Made by a program: the position numbers and the translations under genes | Source of the DNA: Palsa-504 sp963753195 | GTDB taxonomy: Bacteria; Actinomycetota; Actinomycetes; Streptosporangiales; Streptosporangiaceae | Direction: 5' to 3' | Length of the DNA: 64,000 nt | Assembly (NCBI GenBank): GCA_963753195.1 | Contig: CAVWBH010000001.1 | Coordinates: 620,001 to 684,000, forward strand | Notes under the pieces: model-generated | Told to the model about the DNA's origin: nothing | The model's input: the letters and a program-made list of their open reading frames with translations, nothing else | Database searches by the model: none | Part shown: positions 24,488-33,435 of the stretch, in pieces | Layout of the letters: each line of letters starts with the position of its first letter | Position numbering within the stretch: the first letter of the stretch is position 1

Positions 24488-25729
24488 CTATTGCCGGGCG
24501 CCGAAGAAGCGCTGGGCGTACCGGATGCCGTCCGCCAGGGCGTCTACCTCGGCGTGCGTGTTGTACACGTAGAACGTCGCCCGGGTGCTGGCCTGCACGC
24601 CGAGGGCCCGGTGCAGCGGCCATGCGCAGTGGTGGCCGGTGCGCACGGCGATGCCCAGCTCATCGAGGACCTGGCCGACGTCGTGCGGGTGGACGTCCGC
24701 GACCTCGAAGGCCACCGCGCCGCCCCGGTCCTTGGTGGTGTCCGGGCCCAGGACGCGCACGCCGTTGATCTCGCGCAGCGCGTCGAGCGCGTGCGCGGTG
24801 AGCGATTCCTCGTGCGCCGCCACGTTCTCCATGCCGAGCGCGGTCAGGTAGTCGACGGCGGCCGCCAGGCCGGCGGCCTGCGGGGCCGGCGGCACGCCCG
24901 GCTCGAACCGGGCCGGCGGCGGCTGGAACGTGGAGCCTTCCATCCGCACGACCTCGATCATGTCCCCGCCGGCCAGGAACGGCGGGAGGGCCGCGAGCCG
25001 CGCCGCCTTGCCGTACAGCACGCCGAGCCCGAGCGGGCCGAGCATCTTGTGCCCGGAGAACGCGAGGAAGTCCACATCCAGGGCGGTCACGTCCACTGGA
25101 TGATGCGGCACGAGCTGCGCGCCATCCGCGAGCACCGGCGCGCCGACCTCGTGCGCGAGAGCGGCGATCTCGGCCACCGGGGGGATCACGCCGGTCACGT
25201 TCGACTGCCCGGTCACGGCGACGATCTTCGTCCGCTCGGTGATCAGCGCCGGGTCCAGGTCGAGCCGACCCTCGGGCAGGACCTTGAACCAGCGCAGCGT
25301 CGCGCCGGTGCGCTCGGCGAGCAGCTGCCAGGGCACCAGGTTCGCGTGGTGCTCCATCTCGGTGATGAGGATCTCGTCACCGGGCTTGATCGACGAGGTG
25401 AGCGTGTAGGCCACCAGGTTGATCGCCTCGGTGGCGCTCTTGGTGAACACGATCTCGCCCGGATCCGCGCCGAGGAACGCGGCGACCTTCGCCCGCGCGC
25501 CCTCGTAGATCTCGGTGCCCTCCTCGCTGAGCAGGTGGGCGCCGCGGTGCGCGGCGCCGTTGTGCAGCTCGTAGAAGGAGCGCTCGGCGTCGAGGACCGC
25601 CGCCGGCTTCTGCGAGGTCGCGCCGGAGTCCAGGTAGATCAGCGGGTTGCCGTTGCGCACCGTCCTGGTCAGCACCGGGAAATCGGCCCGGATCGCCTCG
25701 ACGTCGAGGTGCTCGGGGAGAGCGGTCAT
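24488..25729 (-). CDS. sufS: cysteine desulfurase SufS
   Basis: 413 residues, a group II PLP-dependent desulfurase that converts cysteine to alanine and leaves a persulfide for iron-sulfur cluster assembly. It begins with the typical RADFPVLTRTVRNGNPLIYL then DSGATSQKP. PLP-binding residues are visible in EMEHHANLVPWQ and the Schiff-base lysine in FSGHKMLGPLG. The active-site cysteine is in RTGHHCAWPLHRALG near the C-terminus. ATG 25729 overlaps the sufC stop by four bases. Confidence 0.95.
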   Translation of the reverse strand: MTALPEHLDVEAIRADFPVLTRTVRNGNPLIYLDSGATSQKPAAVLDAERSFYELHNGAAHRGAHLLSEEGTEIYEGARAKVAAFLGADPGEIVFTKSATEAINLVAYTLTSSIKPGDEILITEMEHHANLVPWQLLAERTGATLRWFKVLPEGRLDLDPALITERTKIVAVTGQSNVTGVIPPVAEIAALAHEVGAPVLADGAQLVPHHPVDVTALDVDFLAFSGHKMLGPLGLGVLYGKAARLAALPPFLAGGDMIEVVRMEGSTFQPPPARFEPGVPPAPQAAGLAAAVDYLTALGMENVAAHEESLTAHALDALREINGVRVLGPDTTKDRGGAVAFEVADVHPHDVGQVLDELGIAVRTGHHCAWPLHRALGVQASTRATFYVYNTHAEVDALADGIRYAQRFFGARQ

Positions 25730-26487
25730 GCCGGGACCCCGAGGAACTTCTCGTAACCCTCGTTCTCCAGGCGTTCGGCCAGCTCGGGGCCGCCTTCCTC
25801 GACGACGCGGCCAGCCACGAACACGTGCACGAAGTCCGGCTTCACGTACCGCAGGATGCGGTTGTAGTGCGTGATGAGCAGCACCCCGTGCCCGGGCTCG
25901 GCCCGGTAACGGTTGATGCCCTCTGAGACGACCTTGAGTGCGTCGACGTCCAGGCCCGAGTCGGTCTCGTCCAGGATGGCGATCCTGGGCTGGAGCAGCT
26001 CGAGCTGGAGGATCTCCTGCCGCTTCTTCTCCCCGCCGGAGAACCCCTCGTTCAGGTTCCGCTCGGCGAAGGCCGGGTCGATGGACAGCGCGGACATCGT
26101 GGTGCGCAGCTCCTTGACGAAGTCGCGCAGCTTGGGCGCCTCGCCCCGGACCGCGGTGACCGCGGTGCGCAGGAAGTTAGACACCGACACGCCGGGGATC
26201 TCGACCGGGTACTGCATGGCCAGGAACAGCCCGGCCCGCGCCCGGGAGTCCACGGTCATGGCCAGCACGTCCTCACCGTCCAGGGTGACGCTGCCTTTGG
26301 TGACCAGGTACTTCGGGTGGCCGGCGATCGCATAGGCCAGGGTGGACTTGCCGGAGCCGTTCGGCCCCATGATGGCGTGGGTCTCCCCCTCGGCGATGGT
26401 CAGGTCCACGCCGCGCAGGATCTCCCGGTGCACTCCGGGGCTCTCCTCCACGCTGGCGTGCAGGTCGCGGATCTCGAGCGTGGCCAC
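25726..26487 (-). CDS. sufC: SufC ATPase of the SufBCD scaffold
   Basis: 253 residues from GTG 26487, preceded by AAAGGAGT; the frame is open further upstream but that part overlaps the Rieske gene. It is an ABC-type ATPase without membrane partner: Walker A GPNGSGKSTL, signature FSGGEKKRQEI, Walker B AILDETDSGLDVDAL with the Suf-specific Glu-Thr-Asp, and H-loop ITHYNRIL. It powers conformational change in SufB-SufD during cluster assembly. It is tightly coupled to the genes on both sides (1-base and 4-base overlaps). Confidence 0.95.
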   Translation of the reverse strand: MATLEIRDLHASVEESPGVHREILRGVDLTIAEGETHAIMGPNGSGKSTLAYAIAGHPKYLVTKGSVTLDGEDVLAMTVDSRARAGLFLAMQYPVEIPGVSVSNFLRTAVTAVRGEAPKLRDFVKELRTTMSALSIDPAFAERNLNEGFSGGEKKRQEILQLELLQPRIAILDETDSGLDVDALKVVSEGINRYRAEPGHGVLLITHYNRILRYVKPDFVHVFVAGRVVEEGGPELAERLENEGYEKFLGVPA

Positions 26488-26813
26488 TATGACTCCTTTA
26501 CGGCGACGTAGACGTCGTCGCCTTCGATCTTGACGGGATAGACGGGCACGGGCACGGTGGCCGGCGGCCCGGTCGGCTGGCCGGTGCGCAGGTCGAAGCA
26601 GGACCCGTGCAGCCAGCACTCGACCGTGTGGTCGTAGACCTCGCCCTCGCTCAGCGGCACCTCGGCGTGCGAGCACACGTCGCGCACCGCGAAGACCTCG
26701 CCGGCGACCCGCGCCACGGCGACCGGCTCGCCGCCGACCTCGACCCCGATCACGCCCTCGACGGGCAGGTCCGACAGGGCGCAGGCCCTGGTGAACAGGG
26801 GAGCCTCGGTCAT
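26487..26813 (-). CDS. Rieske-type [2Fe-2S] ferredoxin in suf operon
   Basis: 108 residues. The Rieske ligands are C47-x-H49 (VCSHAEVPL) and C66-x2-H69 (ECWLHGSCF), forming a [2Fe-2S] centre. The small single-domain form resembles the ferredoxin subunit of ring-hydroxylating dioxygenases. In actinobacteria this gene is regularly found between sufD and sufC and probably supplies electrons or tests cluster loading; the exact role is not established. It overlaps sufD by four bases. Confidence 0.9.
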   Translation of the reverse strand: MTEAPLFTRACALSDLPVEGVIGVEVGGEPVAVARVAGEVFAVRDVCSHAEVPLSEGEVYDHTVECWLHGSCFDLRTGQPTGPPATVPVPVYPVKIEGDDVYVAVKES

Positions 26814-28051
26814 CGCGGCACCCCAGTGCTAGCCCGGAGGGACGACGACTCTTGCCCGGAGGGACCCATCCCCCCGGCCCCTCCTTGGACATGCCCCGGG
26901 GTCGCCGGCAGCGACCTCGTAAGCTCGCCCTCGATCGCCTCGGCGATCCGCTCGCGCAGCTCCGGCACCTCGATGGTGTCGATCAGCTGGCCGAAGAACC
27001 CGCGGATGACCAGCTTGCGGGCCTCCTCGAACGGGATGCCGCGGGCCATCAGGTAGAACAGGTGGTGGTCTTCGAGCCGTCCGCTGGCGCTGGCGTGGCC
27101 GGCCCCGACGATCTCCCCGGTGAGGATCTCCAGGTTCGGCACCGAGTCCACCCGGGTGCCGTCGGACAGCACCAGGTTCCGGTTGTACTCGTACGTGTCC
27201 GTCCCGGTCGCCTCCGGCCGGATCAGCACGTCGCCGATCCAGACCGCGTGCGCGCCCGCGCCCTGCAGCGCGCCCTTGTAGGTGACGCGGCTGCGGCAGC
27301 GCGGCACGTCGTGGTCGACGAACAGCCGGTGCTCCAGGTGCTGATCCGCGTCGGCGAAGTACAGCCCGGTCAGCTCGGCGTCCCCGCCCGGGCCGCCGTA
27401 GCGCACCTCGATGCCCAGCCGGACCACTGACCCGCCCAGGCTGACCGCGGCGTGCCGGAGCCGGGCGTCCCGGCCCAGGGTGGCGTAGTGGTGCGAGACG
27501 TGAACCGCGTCGTCGTCCCAGGCCGTCACGCTGACCACCGAGAGCGACGCGCCGTCGCCCACCACGAGCTCGACGTTGTCCGCGTAGGTGCCGCTGCCGC
27601 GGTAGTCGACCACGACCACAGCCCGGGAGAATGGCTCGGCCTGCACCAGCAGGTGGCCGTACCCGGCGCCGCCCCGGCCGGTCACGGTGACGACCGTGGG
27701 CTGGGACGTGTCGGCCTCGGCCGGCACGATGACCACCGTGGCCTCGTCAGACAGCGCGTAGGCCTGGGCGCTGATCCGGTCGGACGGGATGAAGGTAGCG
27801 CCAGCGTGAGCCACGGACCGTTCGGCCGAAAAGGTCTTGACCTCGGGGGCCGGGTCGACTTCGGTGGTGACCGTCGCGGACGGTTCCGGCGGGGAATCGG
27901 TGTGCAGGCCGCGCAGCCGGCGCAGCGGGGTGAACCGCCACTCCTCCTCGCGGCCGTCGGGCACGCCGAAGTCCGCCGGGTCGTAGGACCTGCGCTCGTG
28001 CAGCCTGGTAACGGGAGCGGATTCGATCGCCCCCTGCAGCCCAGCCGACAT
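26810..28051 (-). CDS. sufD: SufD scaffold protein
   Basis: 413 residues from ATG 28051, which shares a base with the sufB stop (TGATG). An N-terminal helical part (DPADFGVPDGREEEWRFTPL) is followed by the right-handed beta-helix core and the conserved C-terminal region SVPNLEILTGEIVGAGHASA then GRLEDHHLFYLMARGIPFEE, where a His in the SASGRL/DHHL region contacts the SufB-SufD interface. It forms SufBC2D for de novo Fe-S cluster assembly. An atypical, disordered C-terminal tail (PGHVQGGAGGMGPSGQESSS) extends beyond the family norm. Confidence 0.93.
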   Translation of the reverse strand: MSAGLQGAIESAPVTRLHERRSYDPADFGVPDGREEEWRFTPLRRLRGLHTDSPPEPSATVTTEVDPAPEVKTFSAERSVAHAGATFIPSDRISAQAYALSDEATVVIVPAEADTSQPTVVTVTGRGGAGYGHLLVQAEPFSRAVVVVDYRGSGTYADNVELVVGDGASLSVVSVTAWDDDAVHVSHHYATLGRDARLRHAAVSLGGSVVRLGIEVRYGGPGGDAELTGLYFADADQHLEHRLFVDHDVPRCRSRVTYKGALQGAGAHAVWIGDVLIRPEATGTDTYEYNRNLVLSDGTRVDSVPNLEILTGEIVGAGHASASGRLEDHHLFYLMARGIPFEEARKLVIRGFFGQLIDTIEVPELRERIAEAIEGELTRSLPATPGHVQGGAGGMGPSGQESSSLRASTGVPR

Positions 28052-29463
28052 CAGCCGACCGCCCCCTCCATCTGGAGCTCGATCAGCCGGTTCAGCTCGA
28101 GCGCGTACTCCATCGGCAGCTCGCGGGCGATCGGCTCGACGAACCCGCGCACGATGGTGGCCATCGCCTCGTCCTCGGTCATGCCCCGGCTCATCAGGTA
28201 GAACAGCTGTTCCTCGGAGATCTTGGACACGCTGGCCTCGTGGCCCATCTCCACGTCGTCCTCGCGGACGTCCACGTACGGGTAGGTGTCGCTGCGGCTG
28301 ACCGTGTCGACCAGCAGCGCGTCGCACTTGACCGTGGACTTGGAGTGCTCGGCGCCCTCCTGCACGTTGACCAGGCCGCGGTAAGAGGTGCGGCCGCCGG
28401 CCCGGGCCACCGACTTGGACACGATGGTCGAGGAGGTGTTCGGCGCGCAGTGCACCATCTTGGCCCCGGCGTCCTGGTGCTGGCCCGCGCCCGCGAAGGC
28501 GACCGACAGCGTCTCGCCGTGGGCGTGCTCGCCCATCAGGTAGACCGCCGGGTACTTCATCGTCACCTTGGAGCCGATGTTGCCGTCAATCCACTCCATC
28601 GTCGCGCCCTGCTCGGCGATGGCCCGCTTGGTCACCAGGTTGTACACGTTGTTCGACCAGTTCTGGATCGTGGTGTACCGGCAGCGCGCGTCCTTCTTCA
28701 CGATGATCTCGACCACCGCGGAGTGCAGCGAGTCGGACTTGTAGATGGGCGCGGTGCAGCCTTCCACGTAATGCACGTAGGCGCCTTCGTCCACGATGAT
28801 CAGGGTCCGCTCGAACTGGCCCATGTTCTCGGTGTTGATCCGGAAATAGGCCTGCAGCGGGATTTCCACCTTGACGTTCTTAGGCACGTAGATGAACGAC
28901 CCGCCGGACCAGACCGCGGTGTTCAGCGCGGCGAACTTGTTGTCACCCGGCGGGATCACGGTGCCGAAGTATTCCTTGAACAGGTCAGGCTGCTCCTTGA
29001 GCGCCGTGTCGGTGTCCAGGAAAATGACACCCTTCTGCTCCAGGTCTTCCCTGATCTTGTGGTAGACGACCTCGGACTCGTACTGGGCGGCGACGCCCGC
29101 GATGAGCCGCTGCTTTTCCGCTTCGGGGATGCCGAGCCTGTCGTAGGTGCTCTTGATGTCCGCGGGCAGCTCGTCCCAGCTCGCGGCCTGCTTCTCGGTG
29201 GAGCGGACGAAGTACTTGATGTTGTCGAAGTCGATATCCGACAGGTCGGCGCCCCAGGTGGGCAGCGGCTTGCGGCCGTAGTACTTCAGGCCCTTCAGCC
29301 GCATGTCGAGCATCCATTCCGGCTCGTTCTTGCGCGCCGAGATGTCACGGACCACCTCTTCGGACAGGCCGCGGCGCGCAGACGCGCCCGCCGCGTCCGA
29401 GTCGGACCAGCCGAATCGGTACGTGCCCAGCCCTTCAAGCTGTTCTTGCGTGGTGGTGGTCAT
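28051..29463 (-). CDS. sufB: SufB scaffold protein
   Basis: 470 residues from ATG 29463, ribosome-binding site GGAGGG. It is highly conserved along its length: NEPEWMLDMRLKGLKYYGRK, GTVIPPGDNKFAALNTAVWS, DEGAYVHYVEGCTAPIYKSD and VKCDALLVDTVSRSDTYPYV. The Cys in ARAGGRTSYRG-flanking and HSKSTVKCDALL segments is in the position of the cluster-ligand cysteine of SufB. It is the main scaffold on which the nascent cluster is built. It overlaps sufR by four bases, so regulator and scaffold are cotranscribed. Confidence 0.96.
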   Translation of the reverse strand: MTTTTQEQLEGLGTYRFGWSDSDAAGASARRGLSEEVVRDISARKNEPEWMLDMRLKGLKYYGRKPLPTWGADLSDIDFDNIKYFVRSTEKQAASWDELPADIKSTYDRLGIPEAEKQRLIAGVAAQYESEVVYHKIREDLEQKGVIFLDTDTALKEQPDLFKEYFGTVIPPGDNKFAALNTAVWSGGSFIYVPKNVKVEIPLQAYFRINTENMGQFERTLIIVDEGAYVHYVEGCTAPIYKSDSLHSAVVEIIVKKDARCRYTTIQNWSNNVYNLVTKRAIAEQGATMEWIDGNIGSKVTMKYPAVYLMGEHAHGETLSVAFAGAGQHQDAGAKMVHCAPNTSSTIVSKSVARAGGRTSYRGLVNVQEGAEHSKSTVKCDALLVDTVSRSDTYPYVDVREDDVEMGHEASVSKISEEQLFYLMSRGMTEDEAMATIVRGFVEPIARELPMEYALELNRLIELQMEGAVG

Positions 29464-30233
29464 GTAAAGAGCCCTCCGGACTCTGCGGTGATTTTGGTTG
29501 ATTCGCCGTGCTGTACAACAGATTTTGCTGTGCTGGCCTTCCCGGCGCCCGTGACGTGGGTGACGTCCGTGACGTGCGTGGTGCAGATGCCATCGCCGTG
29601 GGCGATCGTAGCGAGCCGCTGCACCGGCGTGCCGAGCAGCCTGCCGAACGCTTCGGTCTCCGCCTCGCACAGCTCCGGGAACTCGGCCGCCACGTGCGCG
29701 ACCGGGCAGTGATGCTGGCAGAGCTGCTCACCGGATGCGCCCGCCATCGCCGGCGCGGGCCCGGCCGAGGCCGCGTAGCCGTCGGCGGACAGCGCCACGG
29801 CGAGGGCCTGGACCCGGGCGGCGAGATCGCCCTGGCCCACCGCCGGAGCGTACCGGCGCTCCAGGTCGGCCAGCTGCCGTCGGGCGAACCGGGCCACCGC
29901 CTCCGGGCCGGCCGTCTCGGCCAGGAACCGCAGCGCGCCGGCGGCCAGGTCATCGTAGGCGTGCTCGAACGCGCTGCGGCCGGCGTCGGTGATGACGAAT
30001 ACCTTGGCCGGCCTGCCCCGCCCCCGGTTGCCGTAGGCCCGGGCCGTCCTGGTCTCGATGAGGCCCTCGGCCAGCAGGTTGTCCAGGTGGCGCCGGATGG
30101 CCGCCGGGGTGAGCCCGAGCCGGCCGCCCAGCGTCGCCGCGGTCGACGGCCCGAGTTCCAGGATCAGCCGCGCGACCTGGCCCTTGGTGGGCCCGTCGCC
30201 CCTGGCGGGACCGGCTGATCGCACGTTTTTCAC
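29460..30233 (-). CDS. sufR: SufR-type iron-sulfur repressor of the suf operon
   Basis: 257 residues from GTG 30233. A winged helix-turn-helix (GQVARLILELGPSTAATLGG, then LGLTPAAIRRHLDNLLAEGL) with an RGRGRPAKVFVITDAGRSAF wing precedes a dimerisation region and a cysteine cluster, CQHHCPVAHVAAEFPELCEAE, with a later Cys in DGICTTHV. Such cysteines bind a [4Fe-4S] or [2Fe-2S] cluster that senses iron-sulfur status. First gene of the operon, as in mycobacteria. A perfect 11-bp palindrome 48 bases upstream is the likely operator. Confidence 0.92.
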   Translation of the reverse strand: MKNVRSAGPARGDGPTKGQVARLILELGPSTAATLGGRLGLTPAAIRRHLDNLLAEGLIETRTARAYGNRGRGRPAKVFVITDAGRSAFEHAYDDLAAGALRFLAETAGPEAVARFARRQLADLERRYAPAVGQGDLAARVQALAVALSADGYAASAGPAPAMAGASGEQLCQHHCPVAHVAAEFPELCEAETEAFGRLLGTPVQRLATIAHGDGICTTHVTDVTHVTGAGKASTAKSVVQHGESTKITAESGGLFT

Positions 30234-30280
30234 AACATCATTGTGCCGTAAATAGGCGCCCCAGCGCAAACTTTACACAA

Positions 30281-30308
30281 CACCGGCGTGACGAAAATCA
30301 CGCCGGTG
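30281..30308. promoter_or_regulatory. 11-bp inverted repeat, candidate SufR operator
   Basis: CACCGGCGTGA (30281-30291) and TCACGCCGGTG (30298-30308) are perfectly complementary around CGAAAA. The repeat lies 48 bases upstream of the sufR GTG, in the promoter zone. An autoregulatory SufR site is the simplest reading. A hairpin in the mRNA leader is the alternative. Confidence 0.55.
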
Positions 30309-30490
30309 GGCACAGGCTCATTGACCTGCGGGATGCCGGCTACGCCCGTGACAGGTGAGGCAGATCTTGGCGGCAGATCGCCGCGGCGGGCTTTCCGTGC
30401 GCGGCGCCCGTACACGGCACGTGCCGGCTACCGCGATCCGAAGCGCTGCGCGTTTCGTCCCCTTTTACGGCTCATACGAAGACATTTAGA

Positions 30491-30564
30491 TGGTAGATCG
30501 AAGCTTCATGGTAGATCCGGTGGCTGGTAATCCCCCGGATCTACCAGCGAACCCGGATCTACCA
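30491..30564. repeat. nested palindromic array of TGGTAGATC
   Basis: TGGTAGATC occurs at 30491-30499 and 30509-30517, and its complement GATCTACCA at 30538-30546 and 30556-30564. Both pairs have exactly nine-base spacing, so the array is symmetrical about 30527-30528. The inner pair extends to 12-bp perfect arms (TGGTAGATCCGG / CCGGATCTACCA) with a 14-base loop. It lies between the 3' end of valS and the sufR promoter. It could be a multi-site operator, a termination/processing structure or a repeat family. Confidence 0.8.
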
Positions 30565-30616
30565 CGGTAAACGGAGGCTCATCCGGATAGGTCGCGGCGG
30601 TAGTGACGGCGGCGCC

Positions 30617-30669
30617 GCGGCGGGCGGGCCTGGAGCGGGGCCCGCGGCGGGCGGGGCCTGGAGCGGGGC
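30617..30669. repeat. 25/26-bp direct repeat downstream of valS
   Basis: GCGGCGGGCGGGCCTGGAGC plus GGGGC (30617-30641) recurs at 30644-30669 with one extra G. It lies directly after the valS stop (30683 on the minus strand). Confidence 0.75.
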
Positions 30670-30682
30670 GCCACGGCTCCGC

Positions 30683-33193
30683 TCACAGCACGATGCCGAC
30701 GGCGATCCCGGGCACGCCGCTCGGGTGCTCGGCCGGACCGCGGACTACCGCGTCGGCCCGGGCCGCGACCCGGAGCGGCTCGGCGATCTGATCGAGCAGC
30801 GCCCGGGCCGCCTCGTCGTGCGCCTGCACGACCAGCTGGCTGAGCCGGGCTGAGTTGCCCAGCCGCAGCCCGCTGCGCAGCACGCGGGTCGCGTCCAGGA
30901 TCACCGCCAGCTGGTCGACTGCCGAACGGTCGGACGCCAACCGGGGGTCGGCGGCCGGCCACGCGGTCAGGTGCAGCGAGACCGCGTCCTCATGGGCGCG
31001 GTAGAACCGCTGGTACAGATGCTCGGTGAGGAACGGCGCGAATGGCGCGAACAGCCCGAGCAGCACCCGGAAGGACTCCCACAGCGTCCACCGCGCGCTC
31101 TCCCGACCCGGATATTCCGGATCCGTACTATCCGGGCTCGCGCCGTCACCGCCCGCCCCGCCCGCGCCGTCACCGCTATCACCGCTCGCGCTGTCGCCCA
31201 GCCGGTCCTTGATCATCTCGATGTACCGGTCGCAGTAGACGGACCAGAACATCCGGGAGGCGGCCTGGTGCGCCTGCATGTAGTCATGGGCCTCGAACGC
31301 CGCCGCGACCTCGGCGATGGTGTCGGCCAGGTGCGACAGTACCCACCGGTCCACGATGTCCCGCTCCCCTAGCGGCGGGGCGGGAGCGGATGGGTCGAAG
31401 TCGCCGAGGTTCATGGATATGAACCGGGCCACGTTCCACAGCTTGACGGTGAATTTCCGGCCGGTCCGCACGTCCTTCTCGGTATACCGCAGGTCGGTGC
31501 CGATGCGGCCGCGGGTGGCCCACAGCCGCAGCGCGTCCGCTCCGTACTTGGCCATCACGTCATCCGGCACGTACCGGTTGTAGCCATCCGGCCCGGCCGA
31601 CCGGTCCAGGTCGCGCTTGGACAGCTTCTTGCCCTGCTCGCTCAGGCCCCAGCCGGAGATCAGCGCGGTGCGCCACGGCACCCGGCCGAACAGCAGCTCG
31701 GACTGCACCACGGAGTAGAACAGCCAGGTCCGGATGATCTCGAACGCCTGCACCCGCATGGACATCGGGGCCAGCGCCGGATCGGTGCCGCCGGTCGCCC
31801 AGCCGTCGTTGATCTGCGGCGACAGCGAGGAGGTCATCCAGGTGTCCATCACGTCCGGGTCCCCGGCGAACTCAGCCGCGCCGCAGGACGGGCAGGCCGC
31901 CGCGGGCGGGGTGTCCGTCAGCGGATCCACCGGCAGGTCCTCGGCCCGGGCCAGCACCGGCGCGTCGCAGGAGGCGCAGAACCAGACCGGGAACGGTACC
32001 CCGTACCGGCGCTGCCGGGTGATGTTCCAGTCCCACTTCAGCCCGTCGATCCAGTCCTCGAGCCGGCGCCGCATGAACGGGGGGATCCACTCCAGCTCGG
32101 CTGCGCGGGCCCGGAACCGGTCGGCGTTCTCCCGCACCGCGATGAACCACTGCGGCCTGATCTGGAACTCCACCGGGGTCTGGCACCGCTCGTGCACCCC
32201 GACCACCTGCCGCACCGGGACGCTGCCCGCCAGCAGCCCCGCCTCGTCCAGGGCCCTGACCACGGCCGAACGCCCCTGGGTCACGCTCAGCCCGGCAAAC
32301 GGCCCGGCCAGCTCGCCGAGGCGCCCGTCCGGCCCCATGACCAGCCGCAGGGCCAGGTGGTCGCGCCGCCAGCGCAGCACGTCCTCGCTGTCGCCGAACG
32401 TGCACACCATCATCAGCCCGGTCCCGTATTCCGGGTCCACGTCCTCGTCGGCCAGCACCGGCACCTCGTGGCCGAACAACGGCACGCGCGCGGCGGTGAG
32501 CCCGGCGTACCGGGGATCGGCGGGGTGGTGGTAAAGCGCCACGCAGGCCGGCAGCAGCTCGGGCCGGGTGGTGGCGATCTGCAGCCCGGCGCCGAAGGCG
32601 ATGGTGTGCAGCCTACTGCTCCGCACCAGGTCTTCGGTGTCCGCCTGGGCCAGCGAGGTCTGGTCCAGCGGGCACCACAGGATCGGGTCCTGCGCCCGCC
32701 GCAGGTAGCCGGCCTCGTACAGGGCGACGAAGCTGGCCTGGGCGGTCCGCTGGCACCGGGCGTCGATGGTCGAGTAGCGCAGCGACCAGTCCACCGACAG
32801 GCCCAGCCGCCGCCACAGGTCCTCGTACCGCCCCGCCGTGCGCTGGGTCTCGGCCAGGCACAGCGCGACGAACTCGGCGCGCGGCATGTCGGCCGCCCGG
32901 ACCCCGTAGGCTTGCTCCACGTACCGTTCGGTGGGCAGCCCGTTGTCGTCGAACCCGATCGGGTAGAACACCCGCTCGCCCCGCATCCGCCGGTAGCGCA
33001 CGATGAAGTCCGGCTGCGAGTAGCTCATCGCGTGGCCCACATGCAGGTGCGCCGCCGACACGTACGGCGGCGGGGTATCGACGCTGAAAACCGGCCCGTG
33101 TCCGTCACGGTCATAGCGGTAGACATCATGCGCCTCCCACAGCGCACGGGTTGCCGCCTCGATCGCCTGGTGGTCGTACTCACCGGGTTCCAT
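30683..33193 (-). CDS. valS: valyl-tRNA synthetase, archaeal/rickettsial-like type
   Basis: 836 residues, a class I synthetase charging tRNA-Val. The HIGH motif is HVGH (residues 51-54) within SVDTPPPYVSAAHLHVGHAM, and the KMSKS motif is KKLSKRD. The editing (CP1) domain is present (FGAGLQIATTRPELLPACVA). The opening motif, FYPIGFDDNGLPTERYVEQ, is the form found in archaeal and rickettsial ValS rather than the usual bacterial FDHAGIATQ form. The C-terminal tRNA-binding coiled coil of standard ValS is absent. An Asp/Gly/Ser-rich insertion (about residues 690-725) interrupts the anticodon-binding region. It may be the sole ValS or a second, horizontally acquired copy. Confidence 0.92.
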   Translation of the reverse strand: MEPGEYDHQAIEAATRALWEAHDVYRYDRDGHGPVFSVDTPPPYVSAAHLHVGHAMSYSQPDFIVRYRRMRGERVFYPIGFDDNGLPTERYVEQAYGVRAADMPRAEFVALCLAETQRTAGRYEDLWRRLGLSVDWSLRYSTIDARCQRTAQASFVALYEAGYLRRAQDPILWCPLDQTSLAQADTEDLVRSSRLHTIAFGAGLQIATTRPELLPACVALYHHPADPRYAGLTAARVPLFGHEVPVLADEDVDPEYGTGLMMVCTFGDSEDVLRWRRDHLALRLVMGPDGRLGELAGPFAGLSVTQGRSAVVRALDEAGLLAGSVPVRQVVGVHERCQTPVEFQIRPQWFIAVRENADRFRARAAELEWIPPFMRRRLEDWIDGLKWDWNITRQRRYGVPFPVWFCASCDAPVLARAEDLPVDPLTDTPPAAACPSCGAAEFAGDPDVMDTWMTSSLSPQINDGWATGGTDPALAPMSMRVQAFEIIRTWLFYSVVQSELLFGRVPWRTALISGWGLSEQGKKLSKRDLDRSAGPDGYNRYVPDDVMAKYGADALRLWATRGRIGTDLRYTEKDVRTGRKFTVKLWNVARFISMNLGDFDPSAPAPPLGERDIVDRWVLSHLADTIAEVAAAFEAHDYMQAHQAASRMFWSVYCDRYIEMIKDRLGDSASGDSGDGAGGAGGDGASPDSTDPEYPGRESARWTLWESFRVLLGLFAPFAPFLTEHLYQRFYRAHEDAVSLHLTAWPAADPRLASDRSAVDQLAVILDATRVLRSGLRLGNSARLSQLVVQAHDEAARALLDQIAEPLRVAARADAVVRGPAEHPSGVPGIAVGIVL

Positions 33194-33435
33194 AGTTAGG
33201 GAAGGTATCCGCCGCGCCGCGCCGTGGAAATTCTTTTTAGGCCGAACGACCCGTGCTGCACGCGCCCTTGACCCGTCCGCCGAAACCTCGGCGCGGCCCG
33301 CCGCGTCTAAATAGGCAGACGGCGCCGTGAATTCTCCGCGTCATCGCATGCCGCGGCTACGTGCCGGGGAGAGAACATGGTACGAACGAACCAGACCGGC
33401 CCGAACCAGGAAAGCCCAGGAAGACATGCGCTTTG

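Noticed and set aside
28240..29712. 490-residue plus-strand open frame
   Set aside because: It is the antisense of sufB.
33194..33435. Possible T-box leader for valS
   Set aside because: No T-box consensus, specifier stem or terminator/antiterminator pair was seen in the 240-base region.
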